Source: Lachnospiraceae bacterium
GTDB taxonomy: Bacteria; Bacillota; Clostridia; Lachnospirales; Lachnospiraceae
Assembly: GCA_910574965.1 (NCBI GenBank)
Contig: CAJTDB010000016.1
Span: 18,871 to 82,870 of the forward strand
Direction of reading: 5' to 3'
Length of the DNA: 64,000 bases
Below are positions 50,579 to 60,113 of this stretch, piece by piece. A program made the position numbers and the translations under genes. Below the pieces are notes generated by a model, which had not been told where the DNA came from, ran no database searches, and was given only the letters and a program-made list of their open reading frames with translations. The number at the start of each line of letters is the position of its first letter. Within the stretch, counting starts at the first letter, position 1.

Positions 50579-53500
50579 TCACCCCAATCTTTCCTTTAGT
50601 TCTTCATACGAGATCATTTCCCCCCGCCCGTTTTGCACGTCTTTCATCATCTTACAAATAAAATCAGAAAATTCCTTCTCGCTCTGCGCATAGATCTCTT
50701 TCCCATTTTCGTCCACATTCTGATGCATACATCCGGACAAAAAATTCATATCCCCGATCATAATGAGCATCTTTTTGCATCGGCTCATGGCCACATTCAG
50801 CCGTCTTAGCTCATTTAGAAAGCCGATTCGACTCACAGAAGCCTTTTTCCCGGAACTCTTCGTAAAACTGTAAAGAATCAGATCCCGTTCCTGACCCTGA
50901 AAGCTGTCCAGTGTCGCCGCCATCTCGCTGGCACGCTCCGGCCCTGTGATCTCTTTGATCTCCTTTTTGATCCGCTTAACCTGATCTTTGTATGCGGAGA
51001 TAATCCCAATCTGCTCCAGCGCTGCATGGTTCTCTTTCCCTGCGATGCTGTTTAAAAGTTCTCTGCAGATTCGTGCCTCCAGCTCGTTGTAGGTCCCCCG
51101 GCTCTCAGTCCGCGTCTCCTCCCTTCCGGAAGTCCGGGAAGTATCTACGATCAGAAATGGTTTTTCCGAGATCCACGGAAGCAGTCCTTTCAGGTTCCGC
51201 TTGACGTCCGCAGACTTGTATTTCCCTTCATAAAACCACTCGGATATAATATCTGCAATCTCTCCAGGCATACGGAACTGGGTGTCCAGCATGGCTTTGT
51301 TCGCGTCCGGAAGATCTTCATACAGCTTCTCGAACAGACTTTTCTTCAGAAGTTCCGGACTGACGCCGTTCATCCCGCACAGCTCTATGAGATCCTGATC
51401 TGCAGAAGGAGGGATCTGCTTATAGTCTCCCAGCATGATCAGCTTATTGGAAACAGACATGGGAACGAGCGCATTGTGAATCTGAATCTGCCCCGCTTCA
51501 TCAATAATTGTCACATCAAAATGCAGATTGGAAAAACGCCTCTGTGAATTGATGCCAATGCAAGTGGCGCCTACTAAGTCCACCGACTCCAGCACTACCT
51601 CGTTTAGCGCATAATTCTGCCTGCCGACAATGCTTCCTCTCCAGAGTCGTTCTGCAGACAGAATCTTCTCTGCCCGGTCAATCTCCGCCTGTATCTGCTG
51701 TAAAAATATTTCTAACTTACCGGCAGATTCTAAAGTGTCCGGAAACAGCCATAACCCCCGAAAACAACCTCCCGCCCCTGGTTCTGCCGGGCGGAGATTG
51801 GAAAGCCCTTCCGCTGCCTTTTTTTGAGCACGCACAGCTTTCTTCATCCGGAAGACGAAACTGTCCTTTAATGTCTGTTTCTGTATCCTATACTGTACGC
51901 TGTATTTTTCATACTTTCCCGCTTCTTCCTGAAGCTTCCCTTCCTGCTCTATGAGCAGACGGCGGCATTCTTCTCGGACCGCAGATTCTTCGTCCTGCCG
52001 GCTTTTTAAGAGCATCTTTGTGAGCAGATTTTTCTTCTCATATTCCCTGATCTGCTCCTCACATTTCTGAAGCTTCCTCCTGATGGTGCGCTTTTCCTGT
52101 CTAAGTTCCTCATAACGTTCCAGGGAAGCCTTTCGCTTCCGGGCCAGCGGCAGAAGTCCCTCCTCCAGATCCTTTTTTAGCTGCTCCTTTAGATCCTCGG
52201 TCTCCCGCAGCTTCCTGCCAAGGGCAAAGAAACCGTCCCGGTAAATCCTCCACTCCCTGACTGCCTTCTCCAGCTTTGCAGCCGCCTCCGCTGTCGCCTG
52301 GTCAATTCGTTCATTCAGTGTCTTCAGTTTGTTCTCGAACATATACGGGAGAACTCCCGACTGAAGCTTTGCTTCCGAACCAATACGAATCACATCGATG
52401 TCCTTCTCCTGCGCAAGCCTCTCCAGTACATTGTCAACCGCCTTGTTGTTCTGAGAGGAGATCAGCACTCTTTTATGCTCCACATTTACAAAATACTTTA
52501 CCCAATGCAGAATTACCGTCGTCTTGCCTGTCCCCGGCGGACCCATCACAAGAAAGATATCTTTGGTATTGATTCCTTTCTCTATGGCCCCCATCTGGCT
52601 TGGATTAGGAGGATACGCTTCTTTCGCCAGCGCCTTCTGCACCTGGGTAAGGTCCTTCCGGTCAAAACCCGCGGGTTCATTGGCTCCTAAAACATTCTTT
52701 AGATATTTCGCTTTTGCCGTCCCGTTCAGAATCTTCTCATTTGCCTCTAACTGTACATCTTTATTTACCGTGGAAAAGGACAAAGACATCCATCCGAACG
52801 CCGGCAAAGCCTCAAGGCTGACCTGATGATTGAACAAAACGGTCACTTTTATATTTTTCTTATCCGACGAATCGATCTCCAGAATCTCCCCGCCAAGCCT
52901 TTCGTCGTCACTGCCGGTGATCTCTACCTGCACTCCTGTCTTAAATACATTTTTATCCAGCTCTTCCACCGCGAAGACATAGGCTGTCCGGTCTGTTCTC
53001 TCATAATCCGACGAATAAAACTCCCTATAGGAAAGTTTCCCCTGCTCCTTTGTTTTCTTCTCTTCCAACTCACTGGACAGGACCGAAAACTGCTCGGCTT
53101 CTTTTAACACTTCTTTCAGATATTGGTTTGCATAATCATTTTTTGGCGGAAGTTCCTCCTCCTCTTTTTCCCTTCCGGACAGGTTCAGAACCCGTTTCTT
53201 CTCCGCGTCTGCCCGGACGGCAGACAGAATCTGCTCCGCTGAAGAACTGGTGTTCTTCGTCTCCAAATCGTTATAATCGTATTTTCCTCCGGACAGATAA
53301 CGGAAACACATATCCATATCCGGAAGCAGCACCCCTATATCAAGGCCGCCGTTCGCACTGCATATAATGCCGTATTTTAAAGCCTGGTTCTGGCTTTCCA
53401 GGCTGTTCTCGTTAAAAGAAAGGATAGAAAACCCCTCCCCGGACTTCCGATTCACGCCGCAGAAGAAATTGCCGAAAGTTGTGTGCAGCGTAAACATATC

Positions 53501-53671
53501 CCTATCTTTTGCCGGTGTAAGGATGATCCGCTTAAGCCCTGACAGCGCCGCAATATAAGGCTCCGGCTCCGAATAGATCCGGCTCAGCTCCTGGAAAGCC
53601 CGGTTCGTGAATCCAAGCCGAATCACTCCGTCAATATCTATGGCATCTTTGTCAAATTTGATTACCTTCAT
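50579..53671 (-). CDS. SF1 helicase, UPF1/DNA2-like
   Basis: 1030 aa. Walker A is [14 protein letters not shown] near residue 377, motif II is TIIDEAGQIQ near 722, and the C-terminal RecA domain ends with RLNVAMSRCKKMLIMIGD near 960. An N-terminal ~330-residue region and a long coiled coil (~480-640) between the two motor motifs are extra. This is the UPF1-like group found in several defence systems as well as in RNA handling. The ATG at 53671 has GAGG upstream. Confidence 0.88.
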   Translation of the reverse strand: MKVIKFDKDAIDIDGVIRLGFTNRAFQELSRIYSEPEPYIAALSGLKRIILTPAKDRDMFTLHTTFGNFFCGVNRKSGEGFSILSFNENSLESQNQALKYGIICSANGGLDIGVLLPDMDMCFRYLSGGKYDYNDLETKNTSSSAEQILSAVRADAEKKRVLNLSGREKEEEELPPKNDYANQYLKEVLKEAEQFSVLSSELEEKKTKEQGKLSYREFYSSDYERTDRTAYVFAVEELDKNVFKTGVQVEITGSDDERLGGEILEIDSSDKKNIKVTVLFNHQVSLEALPAFGWMSLSFSTVNKDVQLEANEKILNGTAKAKYLKNVLGANEPAGFDRKDLTQVQKALAKEAYPPNPSQMGAIEKGINTKDIFLVMGPPGTGKTTVILHWVKYFVNVEHKRVLISSQNNKAVDNVLERLAQEKDIDVIRIGSEAKLQSGVLPYMFENKLKTLNERIDQATAEAAAKLEKAVREWRIYRDGFFALGRKLRETEDLKEQLKKDLEEGLLPLARKRKASLERYEELRQEKRTIRRKLQKCEEQIREYEKKNLLTKMLLKSRQDEESAVREECRRLLIEQEGKLQEEAGKYEKYSVQYRIQKQTLKDSFVFRMKKAVRAQKKAAEGLSNLRPAEPGAGGCFRGLWLFPDTLESAGKLEIFLQQIQAEIDRAEKILSAERLWRGSIVGRQNYALNEVVLESVDLVGATCIGINSQRRFSNLHFDVTIIDEAGQIQIHNALVPMSVSNKLIMLGDYKQIPPSADQDLIELCGMNGVSPELLKKSLFEKLYEDLPDANKAMLDTQFRMPGEIADIISEWFYEGKYKSADVKRNLKGLLPWISEKPFLIVDTSRTSGREETRTESRGTYNELEARICRELLNSIAGKENHAALEQIGIISAYKDQVKRIKKEIKEITGPERASEMAATLDSFQGQERDLILYSFTKSSGKKASVSRIGFLNELRRLNVAMSRCKKMLIMIGDMNFLSGCMHQNVDENGKEIYAQSEKEFSDFICKMMKDVQNGRGEMISYEELKERLG

Positions 53672-53798
53672 ACGGTACCTCTGTCTGTGCCTCATCCTGC
53701 AGGATCTGCTCCGGAAGACGCTCCGCCTGTTCCTTTTTCAAAACTTCCCTTAATATGTCTTCAAACAGTTTCTCAATCTCTTCTTTGTCTTCGGCCAC
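53652..53798 (-). CDS. 48-aa acidic protein bridging kinase and helicase genes
   Basis: GTG start with GGAG seven bases upstream: AEDKEEIEKLFEDILREVLK, then EQILQDEAQTEVPYEGNQI. It overlaps the kinase gene by 26 bp and the helicase gene by 20 bp. An amphipathic acidic helix; it may be a kinase substrate, an adaptor, or just a coupling leader. Confidence 0.55.
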   Translation of the reverse strand: MAEDKEEIEKLFEDILREVLKKEQAERLPEQILQDEAQTEVPYEGNQI

Positions 53799-54630
53799 TT
53801 TGCAGCTCCTTCTCGACTGCCTTCAGATCTCGCATCAGTTCTCCGTATGAATAGTATCTGTCCTTTGGGTTATAAGCCATCAGCTTCACAATGATCTGAT
53901 TTAATCTGGGAGAGAGTCCCGGCACGAGCGCAGACGGCTCTGTAAACAGATCCCACTTCTCTCCTTCCACATCATAAATATCATAATCGATCATCCTTTG
54001 GGGAATTGTTTTCGTAAACTGCTGATACAGCATGACTCCAAGGGCGAACATGTCCACCTTGTCCCTGGACATCGTCCCAGACCCTTCCTCCATCTCAGGC
54101 GCTTTATAGAACAAAGTGCCTTCTGTCTGATTCGGTACAGAAACACTGATATTGAAATCGATCAAATACAGATCGTTATTTTTATCAAACATGATATTTT
54201 CAGGTTTGATATCTTTATGTACAAAGCCGCGCACAGCCATCACATCCAAGATCTGGCACAGCTCCCGCATCCATTTTATGAAAAGGACCGGCGAGAGTTT
54301 TCGTTCCATTTTTTTCGCCAAAGTCTCTCCGCCAATCCACTGCATGACAATGAACAGCTCCGCCGCCTGTTCCTCATACCAGGTACAGAAAATATTCGGA
54401 AGCTTTACCGTATTTTCCGAAATCTGGACCATAGTCTTTACTTCCTGCAATGCACGCCGGTAATTGCCCTCGATCTCCCGCTTTCCTGTTCCTGATATTT
54501 TCACTTTTTTCAGAGCCACTGTCCGATTCAGCGTCAGATCCTGGGCTTTATATAACTGGCTGTTCGGTGTCACATGGGCTGCTTCCTCATACCGGTAACG
54601 GTGCTCCTCACAAAATCTCAGCTCCTTCAT
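53773..54630 (-). CDS. Eukaryote-like Ser/Thr protein kinase (soluble)
   Basis: 285 aa. Lys in VALKKVKI, catalytic loop HKDIKPENIMF and DFN in place of DFG; APE is kept (KAPEME). All residues needed for transfer are present. There is no membrane segment or PASTA domain, so it is not PrkC. It overlaps the upstream pseudokinase gene by ATGA. Confidence 0.9.
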   Translation of the reverse strand: MKELRFCEEHRYRYEEAAHVTPNSQLYKAQDLTLNRTVALKKVKISGTGKREIEGNYRRALQEVKTMVQISENTVKLPNIFCTWYEEQAAELFIVMQWIGGETLAKKMERKLSPVLFIKWMRELCQILDVMAVRGFVHKDIKPENIMFDKNNDLYLIDFNISVSVPNQTEGTLFYKAPEMEEGSGTMSRDKVDMFALGVMLYQQFTKTIPQRMIDYDIYDVEGEKWDLFTEPSALVPGLSPRLNQIIVKLMAYNPKDRYYSYGELMRDLKAVEKELQSGRRQRRD

Positions 54631-55976
54631 CCGAAAACCTCCAGAGCCGCAGATACATCATTCATGGAGGGACGCAGTTCCGGTCTTGGTGCCCTCATCT
54701 GATCCATCAGCTCTAAAAACTTCTCGTCCGCCCCCTCTCTTCTAAGCTTTGCAGAGGAAGCCGGATCTGCATCCAGGGAACCCCGCAGAATATCCCCGAA
54801 CAGGATGCCCAGGGAAAATACATCTGCCCTGGACCAGTCAATCTCTATCCGCTGTCCCTGGAACAGCCTTCGAACTTCCGGCGCTACATATTTCATCATC
54901 CGTTTTAGACAGAGCAGTTTTTCCCGGCTCTGCACAGTTTCTATAACGGTGCCGAACTCATCGGACATGATCTTTGCACAGTCCAGCTTAATTATACTTG
55001 GCTCCGGGCATCCGTCCCTGCCCGGGCAGACATAGATACTGTCATAGGAAAGATTCCGATGATAAATCGGCGTGCTCAGGTTATGGAACTTTCGCAGTAT
55101 ATCCGCAATATTCCTGCACAGACGGATACGCCCGGAAAGATCCATGCCTGACAGGCATTCCTGATCCAGACGCGCCGGCTTTCTGGAAAACTTATAAATA
55201 ATAATATAGTAATCGCTTTCTGCAGAATTCATACGGGAGAGCACATCCACCTGTACATTTCCATCAAACTGGATTCCGGCCTCGTTGGCCGCCTCTTTAA
55301 ATGCCTCCTTATCCCGCAGAGCCAGCACCTTTTCATCCATGTCATTTTTGTTGAACACCCGCACAATTCCGTACTTCTCTACCCGGCCGGAATCGTCATA
55401 GGAACATGTCTCGTACTCCTTGATGCAGTGGGTCACAGCTTCGTCCACCGGCACAACTGCACTGCTGACGTAATGCTCTCCGATCGGCATTCGGTCAATC
55501 GAAAAATCGTCCAGTTTCCCGGCCGCTCCTCTGCCCTTTTTTCTCTCGTATTCCCATCTGAATACTCGGAATATAATCTCAAATACCGTAATCAGATTTT
55601 CATATGTAACGGCTGCTTCCTCTTCCACATGTTCTGCATGATGGCAGGAATTTCCGAATTTTCTCCAGAGTCCGTCCCAGTAATCGCTCTTTTTCGTACC
55701 ATCCCACGTCTGATACCAATATCTTTCAAATCTCGGAAATTTGCCTGCCGTACGCAGGGCATACTGCTTCTTATACAGCTCTTCTTTCTCCGTACCGGAT
55801 GACATGCCGTATTCCTCTAACAGCAGCGTGCAGTACAGTTCATTCACGTTCCGAAGCAAAAGCCCTGATCCTCTGTGGTTCAGCAGCGCCAGACTCTCCG
55901 CGTTGTGAAGCGGTTCATAAAGTTCCGGAAATATCTCTTTGACAAATTCAAAATTCCCCTGGATCGCTGTCTTCAT
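54627..55976 (-). CDS. Pseudokinase-like protein
   Basis: 449 aa. The C-terminal ~200 residues have the kinase fold, but the catalytic loop reads YHRNLSYDSIYV: the HRD Asp is Asn, and the Lys and Asn that follow are Ser. DFG is DCA. APE survives (VAPEVRR). The N-terminal ~150 residues, with two Trp-rich segments (FERYWYQTWDGTKKSDYWDG in part), match nothing I know. First gene of the operon, coupled to the active kinase; an allosteric partner or sensor is likely. Confidence 0.8.
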   Translation of the reverse strand: MKTAIQGNFEFVKEIFPELYEPLHNAESLALLNHRGSGLLLRNVNELYCTLLLEEYGMSSGTEKEELYKKQYALRTAGKFPRFERYWYQTWDGTKKSDYWDGLWRKFGNSCHHAEHVEEEAAVTYENLITVFEIIFRVFRWEYERKKGRGAAGKLDDFSIDRMPIGEHYVSSAVVPVDEAVTHCIKEYETCSYDDSGRVEKYGIVRVFNKNDMDEKVLALRDKEAFKEAANEAGIQFDGNVQVDVLSRMNSAESDYYIIIYKFSRKPARLDQECLSGMDLSGRIRLCRNIADILRKFHNLSTPIYHRNLSYDSIYVCPGRDGCPEPSIIKLDCAKIMSDEFGTVIETVQSREKLLCLKRMMKYVAPEVRRLFQGQRIEIDWSRADVFSLGILFGDILRGSLDADPASSAKLRREGADEKFLELMDQMRAPRPELRPSMNDVSAALEVFG

Positions 55977-56013
55977 CCTGTCTCCCCCTTTGGTCCATTC
56001 AAATTCCCTTTAA

Positions 56014-56042
56014 ATTTTAGCAAAATGTTACATGCTTTTCAA
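56014..56042 (-). promoter_or_regulatory. Promoter of the kinase-helicase-Hsp70 operon
   Basis: TTGAAA (56037-56042) and TAAAAT (56014-56019), 17-bp spacer, 38 bp before the pseudokinase ATG. No CIRCE element is seen, so it is not under the usual HrcA control. Confidence 0.7.
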
Positions 56043-56209
56043 GTAGAATACAGGAATTGACAAAAGAATCAACAAAAGTGCCCTTCCATTACTTAACTGC
56101 TATATTCTTTTTCTCACTGCAAATACTGTATGTGAAGCTGCCGTAAAAGCTGCCGCCGGACACGGCTCTTTTACACGGATGCAGAGCAAAAACAGGAGGC
56201 AAGAAGTCC

Positions 56210-57130
56210 ATGAAGCTTACGACAAAACTTTATTTTCAGAAAACAGGCATCCTGCTGGCAGTTTATCTGGTACTTCGGTTTCTGCTGCCTCTGATCCTGC
56301 CTTTTTTTCTCGCCTGGATAACTGTAGGCGCACTCCGGTTTTTTCAGAAAAAAATCCATATCCGTCTGACTGCACTTTCCATTGGCTATATCCTTTTTTT
56401 CCTGCTGCTCTTTGGCGTATCCATTTTCTGCGGCTGCCTGCTTTTATACGAACCCTGCTGCCGCCTCATGCCGTCCTGTCAGGAATACTGGGCGCAGTTT
56501 TCCGCCTATCTCACCTGGCTTCCCGAATCTTTGTCCGGATACCTGGCGGATGCTATGCCTACTGCCCTTTCCTGTCTGTTTGGACTGTTTTTGTATTTGA
56601 TCTCCGTCTTTCTCTTTGCCAGAGACTGGGAACATTTCCATAGGATGCTCTGCCGGCTTCCCTTTGCCCTGCCGGTCTATAACGCCGGACAGCGGATCAT
56701 CGTATGCGTAAAAGGCTGGATCCGCGCCCAGTGCCGGATTATGATTATCATTTCTCTGGAATGTGCAGCAGGATATTTTCTTCTAAATGTTCCCGGCTTT
56801 CTTTTCTGGGCACTGCTGACAGGTATGATTGATGCCCTGCCGGTCTTCGGTACCGGGACGGTCTTCTTTCCATGGGCCGCAGCCGCGGCCTTGCAGGGAG
56901 ATTACACTTTCGCTCTTTGGCTCGGACTTCTGTACCTGATCACCTGGCTTACAAGAGAACTTTTAGAGCCCCGGCTTCTCGGCGACGGCCTGGGACTTCT
57001 GCCAATCTGCTTTCTCATGTCCGTCATCACCGGACTGAAACTGTTCGGAGCACTGGGACTGTTTACCGGACCCTTTGGAGTTCTTCTCATCCGGGAGCTT
57101 TGGCACGAACTGGAGAACGTCAGTTCGTAA
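56210..57130 (+). CDS. AI-2E family permease (YtvI-like)
   Basis: 306 aa with about seven membrane helices and the family signatures LLTGMIDALPVFGTGTVFFP and LEPRLLGDGLGLLP. YtvI is a sporulation member of this family; others export signals or ions. Somewhat shorter than the usual ~350 aa, mainly in the N-terminal half. AGGAGGC precedes the ATG. Divergent from the kinase operon. Confidence 0.85.
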   Translation: MKLTTKLYFQKTGILLAVYLVLRFLLPLILPFFLAWITVGALRFFQKKIHIRLTALSIGYILFFLLLFGVSIFCGCLLLYEPCCRLMPSCQEYWAQFSAYLTWLPESLSGYLADAMPTALSCLFGLFLYLISVFLFARDWEHFHRMLCRLPFALPVYNAGQRIIVCVKGWIRAQCRIMIIISLECAAGYFLLNVPGFLFWALLTGMIDALPVFGTGTVFFPWAAAAALQGDYTFALWLGLLYLITWLTRELLEPRLLGDGLGLLPICFLMSVITGLKLFGALGLFTGPFGVLLIRELWHELENVSS

Positions 57131-57160
57131 CAGGCCGGACAGATTCCTCCTTACCGTCTT

Positions 57161-57814
57161 TTATTTTTCTTTTTTTAAAAATGACGGTTCCGTGCAGAAG
57201 CGCATCTTCTCTCTGGTCACCGGATGCAGAAACCGAAGCTCGCAGGCACACAGGCAAAAAGGTCCCCCTTCTGCCTTTCCATATTTTCGGTCCCCCACAA
57301 TCGGACATCCCGCATGGGCCAACTGCACCCGGATCTGGTGATGCCTTCCGGTCAGAAGCCGGATCTTCAGCAGGCATGTCCCGTTCTCTTCCCTTAGAAC
57401 CTCATAGGAAAGTTCGCACTTTTTGGCGCCCTTCGTCCCCGCCGGTACCGCTTTGGACATGTTCGCCCGATCCTCTTTTCGCAGATAATCCACCAGGACT
57501 CCCTCTTTCCTGGGAGGTTTTCCACATACAAGTGTCTGATACCACTTTTCCATGTGGACATGTTCCCGGACCTGTCTGCCAAGCTCTGCCGCTGCCTGTT
57601 CCGTACGGGCCACTAAAAAAAGCCCCTCCACAGGCTGATCCAACCGATGAATCAGCCCAAGATAAGGAGCCCTTATCCCTCTCTCTGACAATTCATTTCC
57701 AAGCATACTCATTACATCCGGAAGAGTGACTTTCGCACTCTGTACAGGCGTTCCGGACGCCTTCCAGATGACAAAAAACTGCTCATCCTCATAAATAATC
57801 CTGTATTTATCCAT
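57161..57814 (-). CDS. RluA-family pseudouridine synthase
   Basis: 217 aa without an S4 domain. The catalytic Asp is in LIHRLDQPVEGLFLVART near residue 58; LLTGRHHQIRVQLAHAGCPI and DRKYG follow. It isomerises uridine in rRNA or tRNA; which site is unclear. It is convergent with the permease gene, 30 bp apart. Confidence 0.9.
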   Translation of the reverse strand: MDKYRIIYEDEQFFVIWKASGTPVQSAKVTLPDVMSMLGNELSERGIRAPYLGLIHRLDQPVEGLFLVARTEQAAAELGRQVREHVHMEKWYQTLVCGKPPRKEGVLVDYLRKEDRANMSKAVPAGTKGAKKCELSYEVLREENGTCLLKIRLLTGRHHQIRVQLAHAGCPIVGDRKYGKAEGGPFCLCACELRFLHPVTREKMRFCTEPSFLKKEK

Positions 57815-57846
57815 ATCCGCTCCTGTCAGGACCTAATGTCCTGCAT

Positions 57847-57886
57847 AAAAAACGGAGGCACGCGCTTCCCGCCTGCCTCCGTTTTC
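57847..57886. terminator. Bidirectional terminator between pgi and rluA
   Basis: AAAACGGAGGCA and TGCCTCCGTTTT are perfect complements around a 13-nt loop. Confidence 0.88.
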
Positions 57887-57898
57887 TGTCTTTTACAT

Positions 57899-59245
57899 TT
57901 ACAGTCTCTTCAGTAATTCCTCACGCTCTGCCTCATATCCCGGCTTTCCGAGCAGTGCGAACATATTTTTCTTATAACTCTCCACACCTGGCTGATTGAA
58001 CGGATTGACTCCAAGCAGATATCCGCTGATGCCGCAGGCAAACTCAAAGAAGTAGAACAACTGTCCTAAAGAGATTTCATCCTGTCTCGGAATATTTACC
58101 AGAAGATTGGGCACATTCCCGTCTGTATGTGCTAAAATTGTACCGTTCATGGCATTCTTGTTGATAAAGTCTATATTTCTGCCGGCCAGATAGTTCAGGC
58201 CGTCCAGATCCACCGGCTCCTCGCCCATGACGATCTCCTGCTCACACTCATCCACACAGAGAACCGTCTCAAACATGATTCTTGCACCGTCCTGAATGAA
58301 CTGTCCCATGGAATGAAGATCGGTCGTCAAATCCACGGATGCCGGGAAGATACCCTTCTGGTCCTTGCCCTCTGACTCTCCGTAGAGCTGTTTCCACCAC
58401 TCGGATACATAGTGAAGGCTGGGCTCGTAGTTTGCCAGAACCTCGGTGGATTTGCCTTTTCTGTGCAGAATGTTGCGGACTACCGCATACAGCATGGCAT
58501 CATTCTCTTCGTAAGGCGTATTCAAAGCCGCTTCACGGCCGCTTGCAGCGCCTTCCATGAGCTTCTGAATATCTGCGCCGCTGACAGCGATGGGAAGCAG
58601 GCCCACTGCAGTCAGTACGGAGAAGCGTCCGCCTACATCATCCGGAACAACGAATGTCTCATAGCCCTCCTCCGTGGACAGGCTCTTCAGCGCTCCTCTT
58701 GCCTTGTCAGTCGTCGCATAGATTCTCTTTGCAGCGCCTTCTTTGCCGTACTTCTCCTCCAGCATTTTCTTAAATACACGGAAAGCAATGGCGGGTTCTG
58801 TTGTTGTACCGGACTTGGAGATTACATTTACGGAGAAATCCCGATCTTTGATCACATCCATCAGATGGCTTAAATAACGGGTGGAGATACTGTTTCCGAC
58901 AAAATAGATCTCCGGCGTCTTGCGCACTTCTTTGGACACGATATTATAGAAACTGTGTCTTAAAAATTCCACGGCTGCACGGGCACCCAGGTAGGAACCG
59001 CCAATACCGATCACCAGAAGCACTTCAGAGTCTCCCTGGATCTTCTCTGCCGCTTTCTGAATCCGTGCAAACTCTTCTTTGTCATAGTTCACCGGAAGAT
59101 CAATCCAGCCGAGGAAATCGTTTCCTGCACCTTTTCTCTGAAGCAGAACTTCTTTTACCGCCTCTGCCTGAGCCGCCATGTTCTTTACTTCGTCCGCACC
59201 GATAAACGCCGCGGCTTTCGAATAGTCAAAAGTCACTTTTGCCAT
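57899..59245 (-). CDS. pgi: Glucose-6-phosphate isomerase
   Basis: 448 aa, the short bacterial form. [34 protein letters not shown] and the C-terminal [12 protein letters not shown] are PGI signatures. It links glucose- and fructose-6-phosphate. AAAGGAG precedes the ATG. A promoter with TTGATT and TACAAT 18 bp apart lies at 59,297-59,326. Confidence 0.97.
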   Translation of the reverse strand: MAKVTFDYSKAAAFIGADEVKNMAAQAEAVKEVLLQRKGAGNDFLGWIDLPVNYDKEEFARIQKAAEKIQGDSEVLLVIGIGGSYLGARAAVEFLRHSFYNIVSKEVRKTPEIYFVGNSISTRYLSHLMDVIKDRDFSVNVISKSGTTTEPAIAFRVFKKMLEEKYGKEGAAKRIYATTDKARGALKSLSTEEGYETFVVPDDVGGRFSVLTAVGLLPIAVSGADIQKLMEGAASGREAALNTPYEENDAMLYAVVRNILHRKGKSTEVLANYEPSLHYVSEWWKQLYGESEGKDQKGIFPASVDLTTDLHSMGQFIQDGARIMFETVLCVDECEQEIVMGEEPVDLDGLNYLAGRNIDFINKNAMNGTILAHTDGNVPNLLVNIPRQDEISLGQLFYFFEFACGISGYLLGVNPFNQPGVESYKKNMFALLGKPGYEAEREELLKRL

Positions 59246-59322
59246 ACTGTCTTACACTCCTTTTCTGTACGAGTCCCTCTCGCCTGTATTAAGGATATTG
59301 TATCATTTTACCATACGAAAAA

Positions 59323-59988
59323 TCAAGTGGATGAGCCCAAAAAGTCGGAAAGAACTTCCTGAAACAACTGCTCTTCTTCCTTTTCCAGAACAAGTCCTTT
59401 CTTTTCCTTCACTGCCTCTTGTACCGGCTTTGTCTTCTCCTCCCCTTTCGGCACTGTCTCTTCTCCAAAGCCTTCATATACATGAATCTGCCGCGGATAC
59501 AGCGTATTGGCCACATAGTCCAGAAGATACACCTGTGCCTGCTCCCAAAGGCTTGCCGACTCCATCAGAAGGGACGCCACCCGAACCACAGCCGCCGCTG
59601 TCGCTGCCGCCAGGAACCGGTTCAGGCAAAACAGTTCTTCACTGCCCAGATAGCGGAGAACCATAGCTTCCACAAATCCGATCCCAAGAATTATACCTGT
59701 CCACCGTTCCGGCAGCTTTCTCCACCGACCCAGGCGGATACCGAATTTTTTCTCCTGGCATAAGTATTTTTTTACAAATACTGCCATGTCATGAATCCCA
59801 ACCCGGACCTCATAGCTTTTTTCAAACTTCAGCGTCATTGCCCGCAGCATCTTCCCTTTTCCGCTGCTCCCAAGAGCCGCTTCCCGGCAAAGTTTTCCAA
59901 ATAAGATTCTTCTTGCAGCCGCAAGTATAGTACCCCAGATTCCCAGCACAAGGAATTCTCCATAGTATGATAACCAAAACTGATACAT
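59323..59988 (-). CDS. Membrane protein of unknown function
   Basis: 221 aa. An N-terminal hydrophobic helix (FLVLGIWGTILAAARRILF), one or two further membrane segments (~95-140), and a highly charged Glu/Lys tail. AGGCATAAT and GGGGAGG lie upstream of the ATG. The end of the gene overlaps the pgi promoter. No family recognised. Confidence 0.65.
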   Translation of the reverse strand: MYQFWLSYYGEFLVLGIWGTILAAARRILFGKLCREAALGSSGKGKMLRAMTLKFEKSYEVRVGIHDMAVFVKKYLCQEKKFGIRLGRWRKLPERWTGIILGIGFVEAMVLRYLGSEELFCLNRFLAAATAAAVVRVASLLMESASLWEQAQVYLLDYVANTLYPRQIHVYEGFGEETVPKGEEKTKPVQEAVKEKKGLVLEKEEEQLFQEVLSDFLGSST

Positions 59989-60113
59989 AGATTATGCCTC
60001 CCCTTGCATATATTTTAGGTGAGTCCATTATAGCAGAACTCTCTGCATAGGAAGGCAGAACTTATCGGCAGGTTCTGACATGACAGGTCAGGTCCTGTCG
60101 CCTGCAGCGTCTT

